From: G963666535 sp963666535
GTDB taxonomy: Bacteria; Bacillota; Clostridia; Oscillospirales; Oscillospiraceae
Reading direction: 5' to 3'
Length of the DNA stretch: 64,000 nucleotides
Assembly: GCA_963666535.1 (NCBI GenBank)
Contig: OY762913.1
Span: 806,001-870,000, forward strand
The notes under the pieces are model-generated. The model was not told where the DNA came from. It ran no database searches and saw only the letters and a program-made list of their open reading frames with translations. A program made the position numbers and the translations under genes. This document shows positions 50,426 through 60,000 of this stretch, piece by piece; the first letter of the stretch is position 1, and each line of letters begins with the position of its first letter.

Positions 50426-51462
50426 ACCCAACCCCGCTTTCCGCGGATGAGCAGATAGAGAAAGAAAGGCGCGCCGATGATGGAGGTGAGAATGCCGAGG
50501 GGAATTTCCAGCGTAAACAGGCAGCGGGCAATATTGTCGATGATCATGAGGTAAATGGCACCCATGAGAAGGGACACCGGCAGCAGCGTCTTGTAATTCG
50601 GGCCAACCAGCATGCGGGCCAGATGGGGAATCACAAGGCCCACCCAACCGATCATGCCGCCGGCCGCCACGGATGCGGAGGTAACTAAGGTAGAGCAGAT
50701 GATAAAAAGCAAACGCATTTTCCGGGTGTCCACGCCAAGCGCCTTGGCCTCGTCCTCCCCAAAAGAGAGGATATTCAGCCGGTACCGCAAGACGATCAGG
50801 GGGATAACGCCCAGTAGAATGGGAATGATCAGGATGGGGAGATCCTCCAATCCCATGGAGGTTAGCCCGCCCATCAGCCAGAACGCGATTTCGGGCAGCT
50901 TACTGTTGGGGTCGGCCACATATTTAATGATGGAAATGAAGGAGGAAAACAGGGTGGAGATCACCATGCCGGTTAGAACCAGAGACAGGGTGGAATTGGT
51001 ACCACGGCTGACGGTGGTGCTGACGAGATAGGTGATGGTGACTGCCACAAGGCCGCAGACAAAGGCGGAAATCTGCACTTCCACCGAGTTCCAATCCATC
51101 AGCAGAGCGAAGGCGGCGCCAAAGCCGGCGCCCGAGGCGGCTCCCAGCAAATCGGGCGATACCATTGGATTCTGAAAAAGGCCCTGATAGGTTGCACCGG
51201 CGGAAGCCAGCGCCGCACCGATGAAAAGGGCAGCCAGGATGCGGGGGATGCGGACTTTCCACAGAACTGTTTCCACCGAGGACGCGTAAGAGACATCGGT
51301 CCCGAACCACTTGTGGGAGAAGACCTGAAGAATTTCCGGGACGGTGATATGATACTGCCCCAGTCCAAGAGAAATGAAAAAGGTAAGAATTAAAACTGCC
51401 ACCAGAATGGTGAAAGCGGAGATCAGCTTATACTTTGTGTTTGTCAGCGTGTGAGGTGCCAT
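50422..51462 (-). CDS. FecCD-family ABC transporter permease (set 3)
   Basis: 346 residues with about ten helices. It carries RIPRILAALFIGAALASAGA, YQGLFQNPMVSPDLLG and GMIGWVGLVIPHLARMLVG. The set 2 permease shares SxIKYVADPxSKLPEI and the VGPNYK segment. The ATG at 51462 has AAGAAGG at 6 bp; a longer frame runs back over the methyltransferase gene and is rejected. Confidence 0.94.
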   Translation of the reverse strand: MAPHTLTNTKYKLISAFTILVAVLILTFFISLGLGQYHITVPEILQVFSHKWFGTDVSYASSVETVLWKVRIPRILAALFIGAALASAGATYQGLFQNPMVSPDLLGAASGAGFGAAFALLMDWNSVEVQISAFVCGLVAVTITYLVSTTVSRGTNSTLSLVLTGMVISTLFSSFISIIKYVADPNSKLPEIAFWLMGGLTSMGLEDLPILIIPILLGVIPLIVLRYRLNILSFGEDEAKALGVDTRKMRLLFIICSTLVTSASVAAGGMIGWVGLVIPHLARMLVGPNYKTLLPVSLLMGAIYLMIIDNIARCLFTLEIPLGILTSIIGAPFFLYLLIRGKRGWV

Positions 51463-51487
51463 GTGCAGCCTTCTTTCTCTGATGTGG

Positions 51488-52405
51488 TCAAAGCAGCGCG
51501 GTGCCCGGGTGAGCGGGGGATGCGTCGCCTGTGGCGCGGGGCAGCTTGACCCGGGTGTCCCACAGAAGGATGCCATGCCAGTTGTGGCTGCGCTCGGTGA
51601 CGATGCCGTTTTCCGCGTGCTTTTCAAGAGCGCCGTAGACCCTGCGGACATCCTCATTATTGACAGCGCGGTCCCGGAACAGGCGCTTCGCCAGCGTTTC
51701 GGCCAAAGTCATGTCCAGGGGCTTTGGCTCTTCCATATCCATTTTAAAGTAATTGGTCACGGGGAAATAGCCCAGCAGCCACACAATGTTCCACATGGCT
51801 TGGAAGGTAGAGCCGTCCCAGCCGGGATTGGGTATGGGCAGATCAAGTTCTTGCGCCACGGTTTCCTCCAGATCACTTTGGCTGACAACACAGCAACTGT
51901 TGCAGCACCAGCCGCGGCTCATGGCAATCATTTTTTCCAGACTGTCGTACTTGCTGATCGCAGGAGTCATGGAGGTAAACACCAGATCAAATTTTCCCTC
52001 CCAGCCCAGTTCGGCCGGTGTGGATTTTTTAAAGTCACACGGGACAAAATCAACGTTCTGGATGCCCTGCTCCCGGGCGTACTCCGCGCCAAAGTCCAGC
52101 ATTCTCTGAGAAAAGTCGGTTCCTGTCACATGACGGGCAGTTTTCGCAAATTCCGCGACGAAACGCCCCGGCCCGCAGCCGATGTCGATGACGTCACAGT
52201 CCCCTTGAAGCAGACCGTAATGGCTGAGTATCGTTACCGCATTCTGAATGCGCAGGGCAGTGTTGCGGGCGGCGGTATCGTCCTGCAGGCGCTGGTTCCA
52301 TCCTTCCGCGCGCTTGTCCCACAGTTCTGGTGTGTGCTGCACAGACACGTAACGCTTTTTCTCCCAACGCGCTTTGTAATACTCAAATTCGTTCATGATA
52401 TCCAT
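51488..52405 (-). CDS. SAM-dependent methyltransferase, CCNSCC type (paralogue of 25142-26020)
   Basis: 305 residues. YYKARWEKK, HTPELWDKRAEGWN, motif I VIDIGCGPGRFVAEF, GTDFSQRMLDFG, FTSMTPAISKYDSLEKM and SRGWCCNSCCVV all have counterparts in the protein at 25142-26020. The C-terminal HNWHGILLWDTRVK also matches TNWYGAIAWDVRKK. About 20 extra C-terminal residues are present. GGAGG lies 9-10 bp before the ATG. First gene of the moeA operon, next to a FecCD transporter, as its paralogue is. Confidence 0.87.
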   Translation of the reverse strand: MDIMNEFEYYKARWEKKRYVSVQHTPELWDKRAEGWNQRLQDDTAARNTALRIQNAVTILSHYGLLQGDCDVIDIGCGPGRFVAEFAKTARHVTGTDFSQRMLDFGAEYAREQGIQNVDFVPCDFKKSTPAELGWEGKFDLVFTSMTPAISKYDSLEKMIAMSRGWCCNSCCVVSQSDLEETVAQELDLPIPNPGWDGSTFQAMWNIVWLLGYFPVTNYFKMDMEEPKPLDMTLAETLAKRLFRDRAVNNEDVRRVYGALEKHAENGIVTERSHNWHGILLWDTRVKLPRATGDASPAHPGTALL

Positions 52406-52444
52406 GGGGGGATTCCTCCTGTTTTTCGATTGGCCCAAGAGCAT

Positions 52445-52477
52445 AAAAAATACCCATATCCGCAGCGGATATGAGTA
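52445..52477 (-). terminator. Leader terminator (expression platform of copy 2)
   Basis: On the minus strand TACTCATATCC pairs with GGATATGGGTA and is followed by TTTTTT. It lies between the structured leader and the methyltransferase start. Confidence 0.88.
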
Positions 52478-52509
52478 AAAAGCAGCGCAAACACCGCCTG
52501 GGGGCGGCA

Positions 52510-52646
52510 TGGGACGCTGGCGTTCCTCATCTCCTTTTCAAAGCGGAAGGTCGTTTCGTTTCCAAAGCGGCCCTGGGAGGGTGGCAGTACTGCCCCCTCT
52601 GGTATACGGTCATAGGCAAAGCCCGTAGACAGAGTATACTCGAAGA
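52510..52646 (-). ncRNA. Structured leader RNA, candidate Moco/Tuco-type riboswitch (copy 2)
   Basis: On the minus strand, CTTCGAGTATAC is followed by a stem closing at CGTATACCAGAG. Then come a hairpin ending CCCTCCCAGGG, the loop GGAAACGAA, CTTCC and TTTGAAAAGGAG. The order of blocks matches the leader at 21882-21996. It controls an operon ending in moeA, where Moco riboswitches are expected. Assignment to the class is by eye; homology of the two leaders is better supported than their name. Confidence 0.6.
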
Positions 52647-52687
52647 CTGGTCATATTTGGTTTTCTGTGTCGAATAAACTTATTTTG

Positions 52688-52716
52688 ATTATACCGCGCA
52701 GCGCCGGGTGTGTCAA
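52688..52716 (-). promoter_or_regulatory. Consensus promoter of the moeA operon
   Basis: On the minus strand TTGACA (52711-52716), a 17 bp spacer and TATAAT (52688-52693), both perfect. The transcript starts near 52680, giving a leader of about 275 nt, similar to that of the nitrogenase-like operon. Confidence 0.92.
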
Positions 52717-52845
52717 CTGCGACCTTTTACCGGCCGGAAAAAGCTTTACCTATTTTTTACGCATGCGGGGTTTTGGACTTTACATTCCCGCGGTATGCTC
52801 TATTTGTGGAACAAAATCGAATGGAAAAGTGAAAGGAATTTTACA

Positions 52846-53706
52846 ATGAAAATGAAACGAACACTTGCTGTTATAACGAGCGCCGCTTTGATGACCGCCT
52901 GCCTGGCCGGCTGCGGCACAACGGCAACCGAATCCCCCGCCGCAACCGGAACTCCCCCGACGGAGCCGGCAGTTCTGTCCGGCACGGTTTCTACCAACGG
53001 CTCCACCTCCATGGAAAAAGTAATCGGATCCCTGAACGAGCAGTTCATGGCTGACAATAGCGGCGTTAGCATCACCTACGATGCCACGGGCTCCGGCACC
53101 GGCATCACCGCCGTAATGGAAGGCACCACCGACATCGGGTTGGCCAGCCGCAACCTGAAAGATACCGAGACGGGGCTGACCGGCACGGTTTTGGCTCTGG
53201 ACGGCATCGCCATCATCGTGAACACCGAAAATGCCGTGGAGGACCTGACGCTGGAGCAGATTGCCGGGATCTTCACCGGCGAGATCACCAACTGGAACGA
53301 ACTCGGCGGCGCTGACGCCCCCATTGTTCCGGTGGGCCGCGAGGCAGGCTCCGGCACCCGCGATGGCTTTGAGTCCATTACAAAGACGGCCGACGCTTGT
53401 GTCTACAATCAGGAGCTGACGTCCACCGGTGCTGTCATTGAATCGGTAAAGAGCAATGAAAACGCCATCGGTTATGCATCCCTCTCTGCGGTCAAGGACG
53501 ATATTAAGGCCGTTTCTGTACAAGGTGTGGCCCCTAGTGAGGAGACTGTTCTGGATGGCACCTATGTGATCCAGAGACCGTTCCTGCTGGTCACCCGGGA
53601 GGGCGAAACACTCAGCGAGGTCGCGCAGGCTTACTTTGACTACATCACCTCTTCTGCGGCGAATGAAATCATCGCAGCCGCTGGTGCGGTTCCCGTCGCA
53701 AAATGA
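52846..53706 (+). CDS. pstS: Phosphate-binding lipoprotein PstS
   Basis: 286 residues. The signal peptide ends in lipobox CLAGC (C23). The phosphate site is visible as STNGSTSMEKVIG, ATGSGTGITAVMEGTTDIGLASR and GREAGSGTRDGFE. It captures phosphate outside the membrane for PstCAB. AAAGGAA precedes the ATG. First gene of pstSCAB-phoU. Its promoter is not clear. Confidence 0.96.
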   Translation: MKMKRTLAVITSAALMTACLAGCGTTATESPAATGTPPTEPAVLSGTVSTNGSTSMEKVIGSLNEQFMADNSGVSITYDATGSGTGITAVMEGTTDIGLASRNLKDTETGLTGTVLALDGIAIIVNTENAVEDLTLEQIAGIFTGEITNWNELGGADAPIVPVGREAGSGTRDGFESITKTADACVYNQELTSTGAVIESVKSNENAIGYASLSAVKDDIKAVSVQGVAPSEETVLDGTYVIQRPFLLVTREGETLSEVAQAYFDYITSSAANEIIAAAGAVPVAK

Positions 53707-53724
53707 GAAAAGAAATCACTTTAG

Positions 53725-53755
53725 TCGCCGTGTCCGCTGCGGGCACGGCGACTGA
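53725..53755 (+). other. Stem-loop between pstS and pstC
   Basis: AGTCGCCGTG and CACGGCGACT flank a short GC-rich loop just after the pstS stop. There is no T run. It would allow more PstS than permease to be made, as is common after binding-protein genes. Confidence 0.65.
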
Positions 53756-53780
53756 GCCGCGAAAGGAGGAGAGTCGGAAC

Positions 53781-54701
53781 ATGAACGAAAAACGGACCTT
53801 GCTCTGGCTGCAAAAAGGCAACCTGCGGCTGAGCCCAAGAGAACTGCTGGAAAAGGGCATGCATCTGCTCTTTTTCCTGTGTGGGGCGATTGCCGTGGCC
53901 TTTGTTTTGATCATCAGCTGCTATCTGATTGTTTCCGGCATCCCCGCCATCCGACAAATTGGCATTGTTGACTTTTTGTTCGGCACCACGTGGGCCTCCA
54001 CCGCATCGGAGCCTTCTTACGGGATTTTGCCCTTTATCCTTACTTCGCTCTATGGGACCGCAGGCGCTGTGGTCATCGGGGTTCCGGTGGGGGTGTTGAC
54101 CGCCATTTTCCTGTCCAAGATTGCCCCGCCTAAGGTGTCGGCTGCCATCCGCACGGCTGTGGAGCTGCTGGCCGGGATCCCCTCGGTGGTCTATGGTCTG
54201 GTGGGTATGATCGTGCTGGTGCCGCTGGTGCGCAACCTGTTTAACCTGCCCAGTGGCGCCAGCCTTTGCGCGGCGATCATCGTACTGTCTATTATGATTC
54301 TGCCCTCCATCGTAAGTGTCTCGGAAACCGCGCTCAACGCGGTTCCGCGGGAGTATGAGGAGGCGTCCCTGGCGCTTGGCGCGACCCACATCGAAACGGT
54401 GTTTCGGGTTTCGCTTCCGGCGGCCCGCAGCGGCGTGGTCACCGCAATCGTGCTGGGCGTGGGTCGGGCCATCGGCGAGGCCATGGCCATCATCATGGTG
54501 TCCGGTAACGTAGCCAATATGCCGTCGCTGTTTTCCTCTGTGCGCTTTCTGACCACGGCCATTGCCTCGGAGATGTCCTACGCGGCGGCGGGCAGTCTGC
54601 AGCGGCAGGCGTTGTTTTCTATCGGCCTGATCCTGTTCCTGTTCATCATGATGATAAACGTTCTGCTCAATGTTTGCCTGAAGGGCAGAAGGGAGGGCTG
54701 A
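53781..54701 (+). CDS. pstC: Phosphate ABC transporter permease PstC
   Basis: 306 residues with six helices. The EAA loop region contains VPREYEEASLALGATHIETVF and LGVGRAIGEAMAI. PstC also has the conserved TVELLAGIPSVVYG-type stretch. The ATG at 53781 has AGGAGGAG at about 9 bp; a longer frame from 53703 crosses the hairpin and is rejected. Confidence 0.95.
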   Translation: MNEKRTLLWLQKGNLRLSPRELLEKGMHLLFFLCGAIAVAFVLIISCYLIVSGIPAIRQIGIVDFLFGTTWASTASEPSYGILPFILTSLYGTAGAVVIGVPVGVLTAIFLSKIAPPKVSAAIRTAVELLAGIPSVVYGLVGMIVLVPLVRNLFNLPSGASLCAAIIVLSIMILPSIVSVSETALNAVPREYEEASLALGATHIETVFRVSLPAARSGVVTAIVLGVGRAIGEAMAIIMVSGNVANMPSLFSSVRFLTTAIASEMSYAAAGSLQRQALFSIGLILFLFIMMINVLLNVCLKGRREG

Positions 54702-54705
54702 GCCG

Positions 54706-55554
54706 ATGGAGCCGTTAAGTACAACACGCAAGATCTATGACAGGGGGCTGCGGAGCCTTCTCTACATTGCCGCTGCGATCACCTGCGCTTTGCTGCTTTT
54801 TGTGGTGGGCTATATCTTCTATCGGGGCATTCCCTATATCACGTGGGACTTGCTTTCGGGTGAAACCAGCTATTTAAAGGACACCATTGGTATTCTTCCT
54901 AACATTTTGAATACCTTATATATTATTCTGGTGACGCTGCTCATTGTGCTCCCTTTGGGTGTGGGCGCCGCCATCTATCTCACGGAGTATGCCACAAACC
55001 GGCGGATTGTTTCTCTGGTTGAATTCGCCACCGAGACGCTGACGGGAATCCCTTCCATTATTTTCGGGCTGGTGGGCATGCTGTTTTTCGTCCAGTTCTG
55101 TTCCCTGGGAACCTCCCTGCTGGCAGGTGCGCTGACTTTAGTGGTCATGATTTTGCCCACCATTGTCCGCACTACGCAGGAGAGCCTGAAGACCGTGCCC
55201 CAAAGCTATCGGGAGGCTGCGCTGGCGCTTGGTTCAGGCAAGTGGCGCATGGTGCACACCGTAGTCCTGCCCGGCGCGGTGGATGGTATTCTGACCGGAT
55301 GCATCCTGTCCATCGGGCGCATTGTGGGCGAGTCAGCCGCCCTTCTCTTCACGGCGGGCTTTGGGTTGGTGCTCAATGATTTCGCCACCGCCATGAGCTC
55401 GTCCTCCGCCACACTGACTGTGGCCCTGTATGTTTACGCCATGGACAGGGGCGAGGTGGATGTGGCCTTTGCCATTGCTGCCATACTCATGCTGCTTACC
55501 CTTGTGATCAATATCTCCGCCACGGTTGTTGGACGGAAACTCAGAAAGAATTAA
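54706..55554 (+). CDS. pstA: Phosphate ABC transporter permease PstA
   Basis: 282 residues with six helices. It shows ETLTGIPSIIFGLVGM, TVPQSYREAALALGSGKWRMVHTVVLP and LSIGRIVGESAALLFTAG. It pairs with PstC to form the channel. It begins 5 bp after pstC. Confidence 0.95.
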   Translation: MEPLSTTRKIYDRGLRSLLYIAAAITCALLLFVVGYIFYRGIPYITWDLLSGETSYLKDTIGILPNILNTLYIILVTLLIVLPLGVGAAIYLTEYATNRRIVSLVEFATETLTGIPSIIFGLVGMLFFVQFCSLGTSLLAGALTLVVMILPTIVRTTQESLKTVPQSYREAALALGSGKWRMVHTVVLPGAVDGILTGCILSIGRIVGESAALLFTAGFGLVLNDFATAMSSSSATLTVALYVYAMDRGEVDVAFAIAAILMLLTLVINISATVVGRKLRKN

Positions 55555-55567
55555 GGTGAAAACGCCT

Positions 55568-56326
55568 ATGGATACTCCCATTTTAAAGGCCGACAAACTA
55601 AATTTGTGGTACGGAAACCAGCATGCGCTGAAGGACGTGACACTGGAAGTGCCGGAAAAGCAGATCACTGCGCTGATCGGACCATCCGGCTGTGGCAAGT
55701 CCACCTTTTTAAAGACATTGGACCGGATGAACGATTTGATCCCCGGCGTGAGGATTGAAGGCACTGTTTCTTATCGTGAGCAGGATATTTACGCGCCCCA
55801 GGTGGATGTGACATGGCTGCGCCGCCAGATCGGCATGGTGTTTCAAAAGCCCAACCCATTTCCCATGAGCATTTACGACAACATTGCCTATGGGCCCCGA
55901 ACGCACGGCACGCGCAAAAAGGCAGAACTGGACGAAATGGTGGAAAAATCACTCCGCGGGGCAGCCATTTGGGATGAGGTGAAAGACCGCTTGAAGAAGA
56001 GCGCCATGGGGCTTTCCGGCGGGCAGCAGCAGCGCATCTGCATCGCGCGGGCGCTGGCGGTGGAACCGGATATCCTGCTGATGGACGAGGCGACCTCTGC
56101 CCTGGACCCCATTTCTACCGCGAAGATCGAGGATCTGATTGAAGAGCTGAAGCAGAATTATACCATTGTCATCGTGACCCACAATATGCAGCAGGCAGTG
56201 CGTATTTCTGACAAGACCGCTTTCTTTCTGCTGGGAGAGCTGGTGGAGGTGGGAGACACCGAAAAAATATTCTCGGTACCTACGGAAAAGCGCACCGAGG
56301 ATTATATCACGGGGAGGTTCGGTTAA
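55568..56326 (+). CDS. pstB: Phosphate ABC transporter ATPase PstB
   Basis: 252 residues. Walker A GPSGCGKST, GMVFQKPNPFPMSIYDNIAYGPR (PstB-specific), signature LSGGQQQRICIAR, Walker B ILLMDEATSALD. The ATG at 55568 has AAGGTG upstream. It overlaps phoU (TAATG). Confidence 0.97.
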   Translation: MDTPILKADKLNLWYGNQHALKDVTLEVPEKQITALIGPSGCGKSTFLKTLDRMNDLIPGVRIEGTVSYREQDIYAPQVDVTWLRRQIGMVFQKPNPFPMSIYDNIAYGPRTHGTRKKAELDEMVEKSLRGAAIWDEVKDRLKKSAMGLSGGQQQRICIARALAVEPDILLMDEATSALDPISTAKIEDLIEELKQNYTIVIVTHNMQQAVRISDKTAFFLLGELVEVGDTEKIFSVPTEKRTEDYITGRFG

Positions 56327-57012
56327 TGAGAAATCAGTATGACCGGCAGTTGGAGCGCCTGAATGAAATGCTTTTGGAGATGGGCCTGCTATGCGAAACG
56401 GCCATCGCCTCGGCCTCTAAGGCGCTGACCGAACGGGACAGTGTGCTGGCCAAAGGCGTGATCGCCATGGATGACGAAATCGATCAAAAGGAACGGGACG
56501 TGGAAGGTCTGTGCCTCAAGCTGCTGCTGCAGCAGCAGCCCGTAGCCCGGGATCTGCGGCAGATATCCTCCGCCCTGAAAATGATCACCGATTTGGAGCG
56601 CATCGGCGATCAGGCGGCTGATATTTCCGAAATTGTTGTCACGCTGCCCCAGCTGCCGCTGCTGGAAAAGGGCGGACACATCACCAAAATGGCGGAGGCC
56701 ACCTGCCGCATGGTAACCAGCAGCATTGAGGCCTATGTGAAGCAGGATCTGGAGATCACCCGGGCGGTGATTGCTTCCGACGACACGGTGGATGAGCTGT
56801 TTACCAAAGTGAAAGACGAGCTGATCGCTTTTGTGGCGGAAGATCCCACCTGTGGCAGTGAGGCGCTGGATTTGCTGATGATTGCAAAATACTTTGAGCG
56901 CATCGGCGACCATGCCACCAATGTGGCCGAATGGGTGGAGTTTGCGATCACCGGCTCGCATTTAAAGCACAACGATGACGGGCAGACACTGCAGCGCCCC
57001 AGCGAAAAATAA
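56326..57012 (+). CDS. phoU: Phosphate signalling protein PhoU
   Basis: 228 residues. Two PhoU three-helix repeats carry the metal-binding ERIGDQAADISE and ERIGDHATNVAEW motifs. It restrains Pst transport and links it to Pho signalling. Last gene of the operon, before a strong terminator. Confidence 0.96.
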   Translation: MRNQYDRQLERLNEMLLEMGLLCETAIASASKALTERDSVLAKGVIAMDDEIDQKERDVEGLCLKLLLQQQPVARDLRQISSALKMITDLERIGDQAADISEIVVTLPQLPLLEKGGHITKMAEATCRMVTSSIEAYVKQDLEITRAVIASDDTVDELFTKVKDELIAFVAEDPTCGSEALDLLMIAKYFERIGDHATNVAEWVEFAITGSHLKHNDDGQTLQRPSEK

Positions 57013-57051
57013 ATCAGCGCTCCCCGCTCAGGCGGGGAGCGCTGATTTTTG
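57013..57051. terminator. Bidirectional terminator between phoU and pyruvate carboxylase
   Basis: ATCAGCGCTCCCCGC pairs perfectly with GCGGGGAGCGCTGAT around a 4-base loop. TTTTT follows on the plus strand, and A-rich sequence on the left gives a T run for the minus strand. Confidence 0.93.
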
Positions 57052-57095
57052 ATGATAGAAGCAAGGTGAAACGGGAGTCCGCTCGAGAAGGCAGA

Positions 57096-60000
57096 TTACT
57101 TAATGGTAATGAGCAGCTCGCCGGCCTTGACGTTGCCGCCTTCTTTAATGAAAATCTGATCTACGGTGCCAGCCATGCGGGCTACCACAGAGGTCTCCAT
57201 CTTCATCGCCTCGATCACGGCGAGAACCTGGTTTTCCTCCACCTTGTCGCCAGCCTTGACGCTGACCTTTGACACCAGGCCGGGGATGGAAGCGCCGATC
57301 TGGCTCTTATCCTCGGGGTCGGCCATGGTGATGATTTTTGCGGTGCTGACAGCATGGGGATCACGAACCGTGACATCGCGGCGCATGCCGTTGAGCTCGA
57401 ACTGAACCGTGCGGGTGCCGTCATCGTGGCGGTCGCCCAGACCCAGATACTTGATGACCAGCGTCTTGCCGTCTTCAATATTGATCTTATTGGTTTCGCC
57501 CAGAGCCATGCCGTTGAAGAATACATGGCTGCCCATACGCATGATGTAACCATACTCCTGATGGTGCTTCCAATATTCCTCGAAAACCTTAGGATAGAAG
57601 CAGTAAGCAATAACGGCTTTCATGCTCAGCTCGCTGGCGGGTATGAATTTTCCCATTTCCTTTTTGACCGCTTCGAAATCCACGGGGGGCAGCAGTTCGC
57701 CAGGGCGGCAGGTAATGGGCTTTTCACCCTTAAGCACCACCTTTTGCAGACCCTCGGGGAAGCCCCAGGCGGGCTGACCCATCATACCCTTAAAGTAGGC
57801 GACAACGGAATCGGGGAAGGTGAGGGCCTCGCCCTTCTCGGTGATGTTCGCAGGCGTCAGATCGTTCTGTACCATAAAAATGGCCAGATCCCCTACCATT
57901 TTGGAGGACGGGGTGACCTTCACCAGATCGCCCAGCATATCGTTGACCGTTTTGTACATCTCTTTGACTTCGTTAAACCGATGGCCCAGGCCAAGGGAGA
58001 CAACTTGGGGCTGCAGGTTCGTATACTGACCGCCGGGGATCTCATAGCGGTAGATATCGGTAACCGGCTGCTTGAGTCCGTGGTCAAAATTGGAATAGCG
58101 CAAACGCACGTCGGTCCAATAATCGGTGAGCTTCTGCAGCTCGTTCAGCTGCAGGCCGGTGTCGCGCTCGGTGCCTTCCAGTGCGGCCACAACGGCGTTC
58201 ATGGAGGGCTGGCTGGTGAGGGAGGACATGGAGGAAATGGCGGTGTCAACGATATCAACGCCAGCCTCGGCCGCCATCAGATAGGCCGCAATCTGGTTGC
58301 CGGTGGTATCGTGGGTGTGCAGGTGGATGGGCAGACCCACTTCCTGCTTGAGGACGGTGACCAGCTTCTTAGCGGCATAGGGTTTCAGCAGGCCGGACAT
58401 GTCCTTGATGGCAAGGGTATGGGCACCGCGCTTCTCCAGTTCCTTAGCCATCTTGACATAGTAGTCAAGCGTGTACTTGTCACGCTTGGGGTCTGTAATG
58501 TCACCAGTGTAGCACACGGTGGCTTCGCAGAGCTTGCCCTGCTTGATGACCTCGTCCATAGCGATCTCCATGCCGGGAATCCAGTTGAGAGAATCGAATA
58601 CACGGAATACGTCAATGCCCTTTTCCGCGGACTCCTTGACAAAGGCGCGGATGAGGTTGTCGGGGTAGTTGGTATAGCCCACGGCGTTTGCACCGCGCAG
58701 CAGCATTTGGAAGGGGATGTTGGGAATGATTTCCCGCAGTTTTTCCAGCCGCTCCCAGGGGGACTCGTGCAGGAAACGGTAGGCCACATCGAAGGTGGCG
58801 CCGCCCCACATCTCCAGAGAGAAGCAGTCGTTCAGAATTTCCGCAGTGCCGGGGGCGCCTTTGAGCATATCGCGGGTACGCATCCGGGTGGAAAGCAGGG
58901 ACTGATGGGCATCGCGCATGGTGGTATCGCAGATCAGCAGCTTCTTCTGATTCAGGATCCATTTTTTCACCGCGTCGGGGCCGTCCTTGTCCAACATTTG
59001 CTTCAGGCCGCTGAGCGGTTTTGTGCCAGTAGGTTCGGGGAACCGGGGCGCGTCGTACTGATGCCGCTCGGCATCGGGGTTGGAGACCTGAATGTTGGCG
59101 ATATATTTCAGTACGCGGGTGGCACGGTCGCGGCTGTTCTCAATGTCGAAGAGCTCGGGCGTGTCATCAATGAACTTGGTGTGGCACTGGCCTGAGATAA
59201 ACGCTTGGTGGTGCAGAATGTTAGTGACAAATGGAATGTTGGTTTTGATGCCGCGGATATGAACTTCGTTGATCGCGCGGGCGGCCTTGTGGCACACGCC
59301 ATCGAAGGTGTTGTCCCACGTGGTGACCTTGACCAGCAGAGAGTCATAATAGGGAGAAATGACACTGCCGGCACCGGCGTTGCCGCCATCCAGACGCACA
59401 CCAAAGCCGCCGCCGGAGCGGTAGGCGGTGATTTTGCCGGTATCGGGAGCGAAATTATTGGCGGGATCCTCGGTGGTGACGCGGCACTGGACGGAATAGC
59501 CGTTCACATGCAGGTCGTCCTGACTGGTCATGCCGATGGCGGGCACGGACAGCGGGTGACCCTCGGCAACCAGAATCTGGGCGCGAACCAGATCAATGCC
59601 GGTTACCATTTCGGTGACGGTATGCTCGACCTGAATGCGCGGGTTCATTTCGATAAAATAATGGTTGCCGGTTTTGTCCACAAGAAATTCCACGGTGCCC
59701 GCATTGACATAGCCGACGCTTTCCGCGATCTTCACGGCATCAGCGCGCAGCGCGTCCACCGTTGTTTTGGGTACGGACCAGGCGGGAGCGAATTCCACGA
59801 CCTTTTGGTAGCGGCGCTGGAGAGAGCAGTCGCGCTCGCCCAGGTGATAAACGTGACCGTGTTTGTCGGCCAGAATCTGGACTTCAATATGTTTGGGCTC
59901 CACCAGGAATTTTTCAATGAAAATGTCGTCATTGCCAAAGGCTTTTTTCGCCTCGCTTTTGACCAGGTTGAACGCGGGGATGACCTCTTCCGGCTTGTCG

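Noticed and set aside
57354..59195. Long plus-strand open frame of 613 codons
   Set aside because: It lies wholly antisense to pyruvate carboxylase and has no family resemblance; it is an effect of GC-rich codon use.
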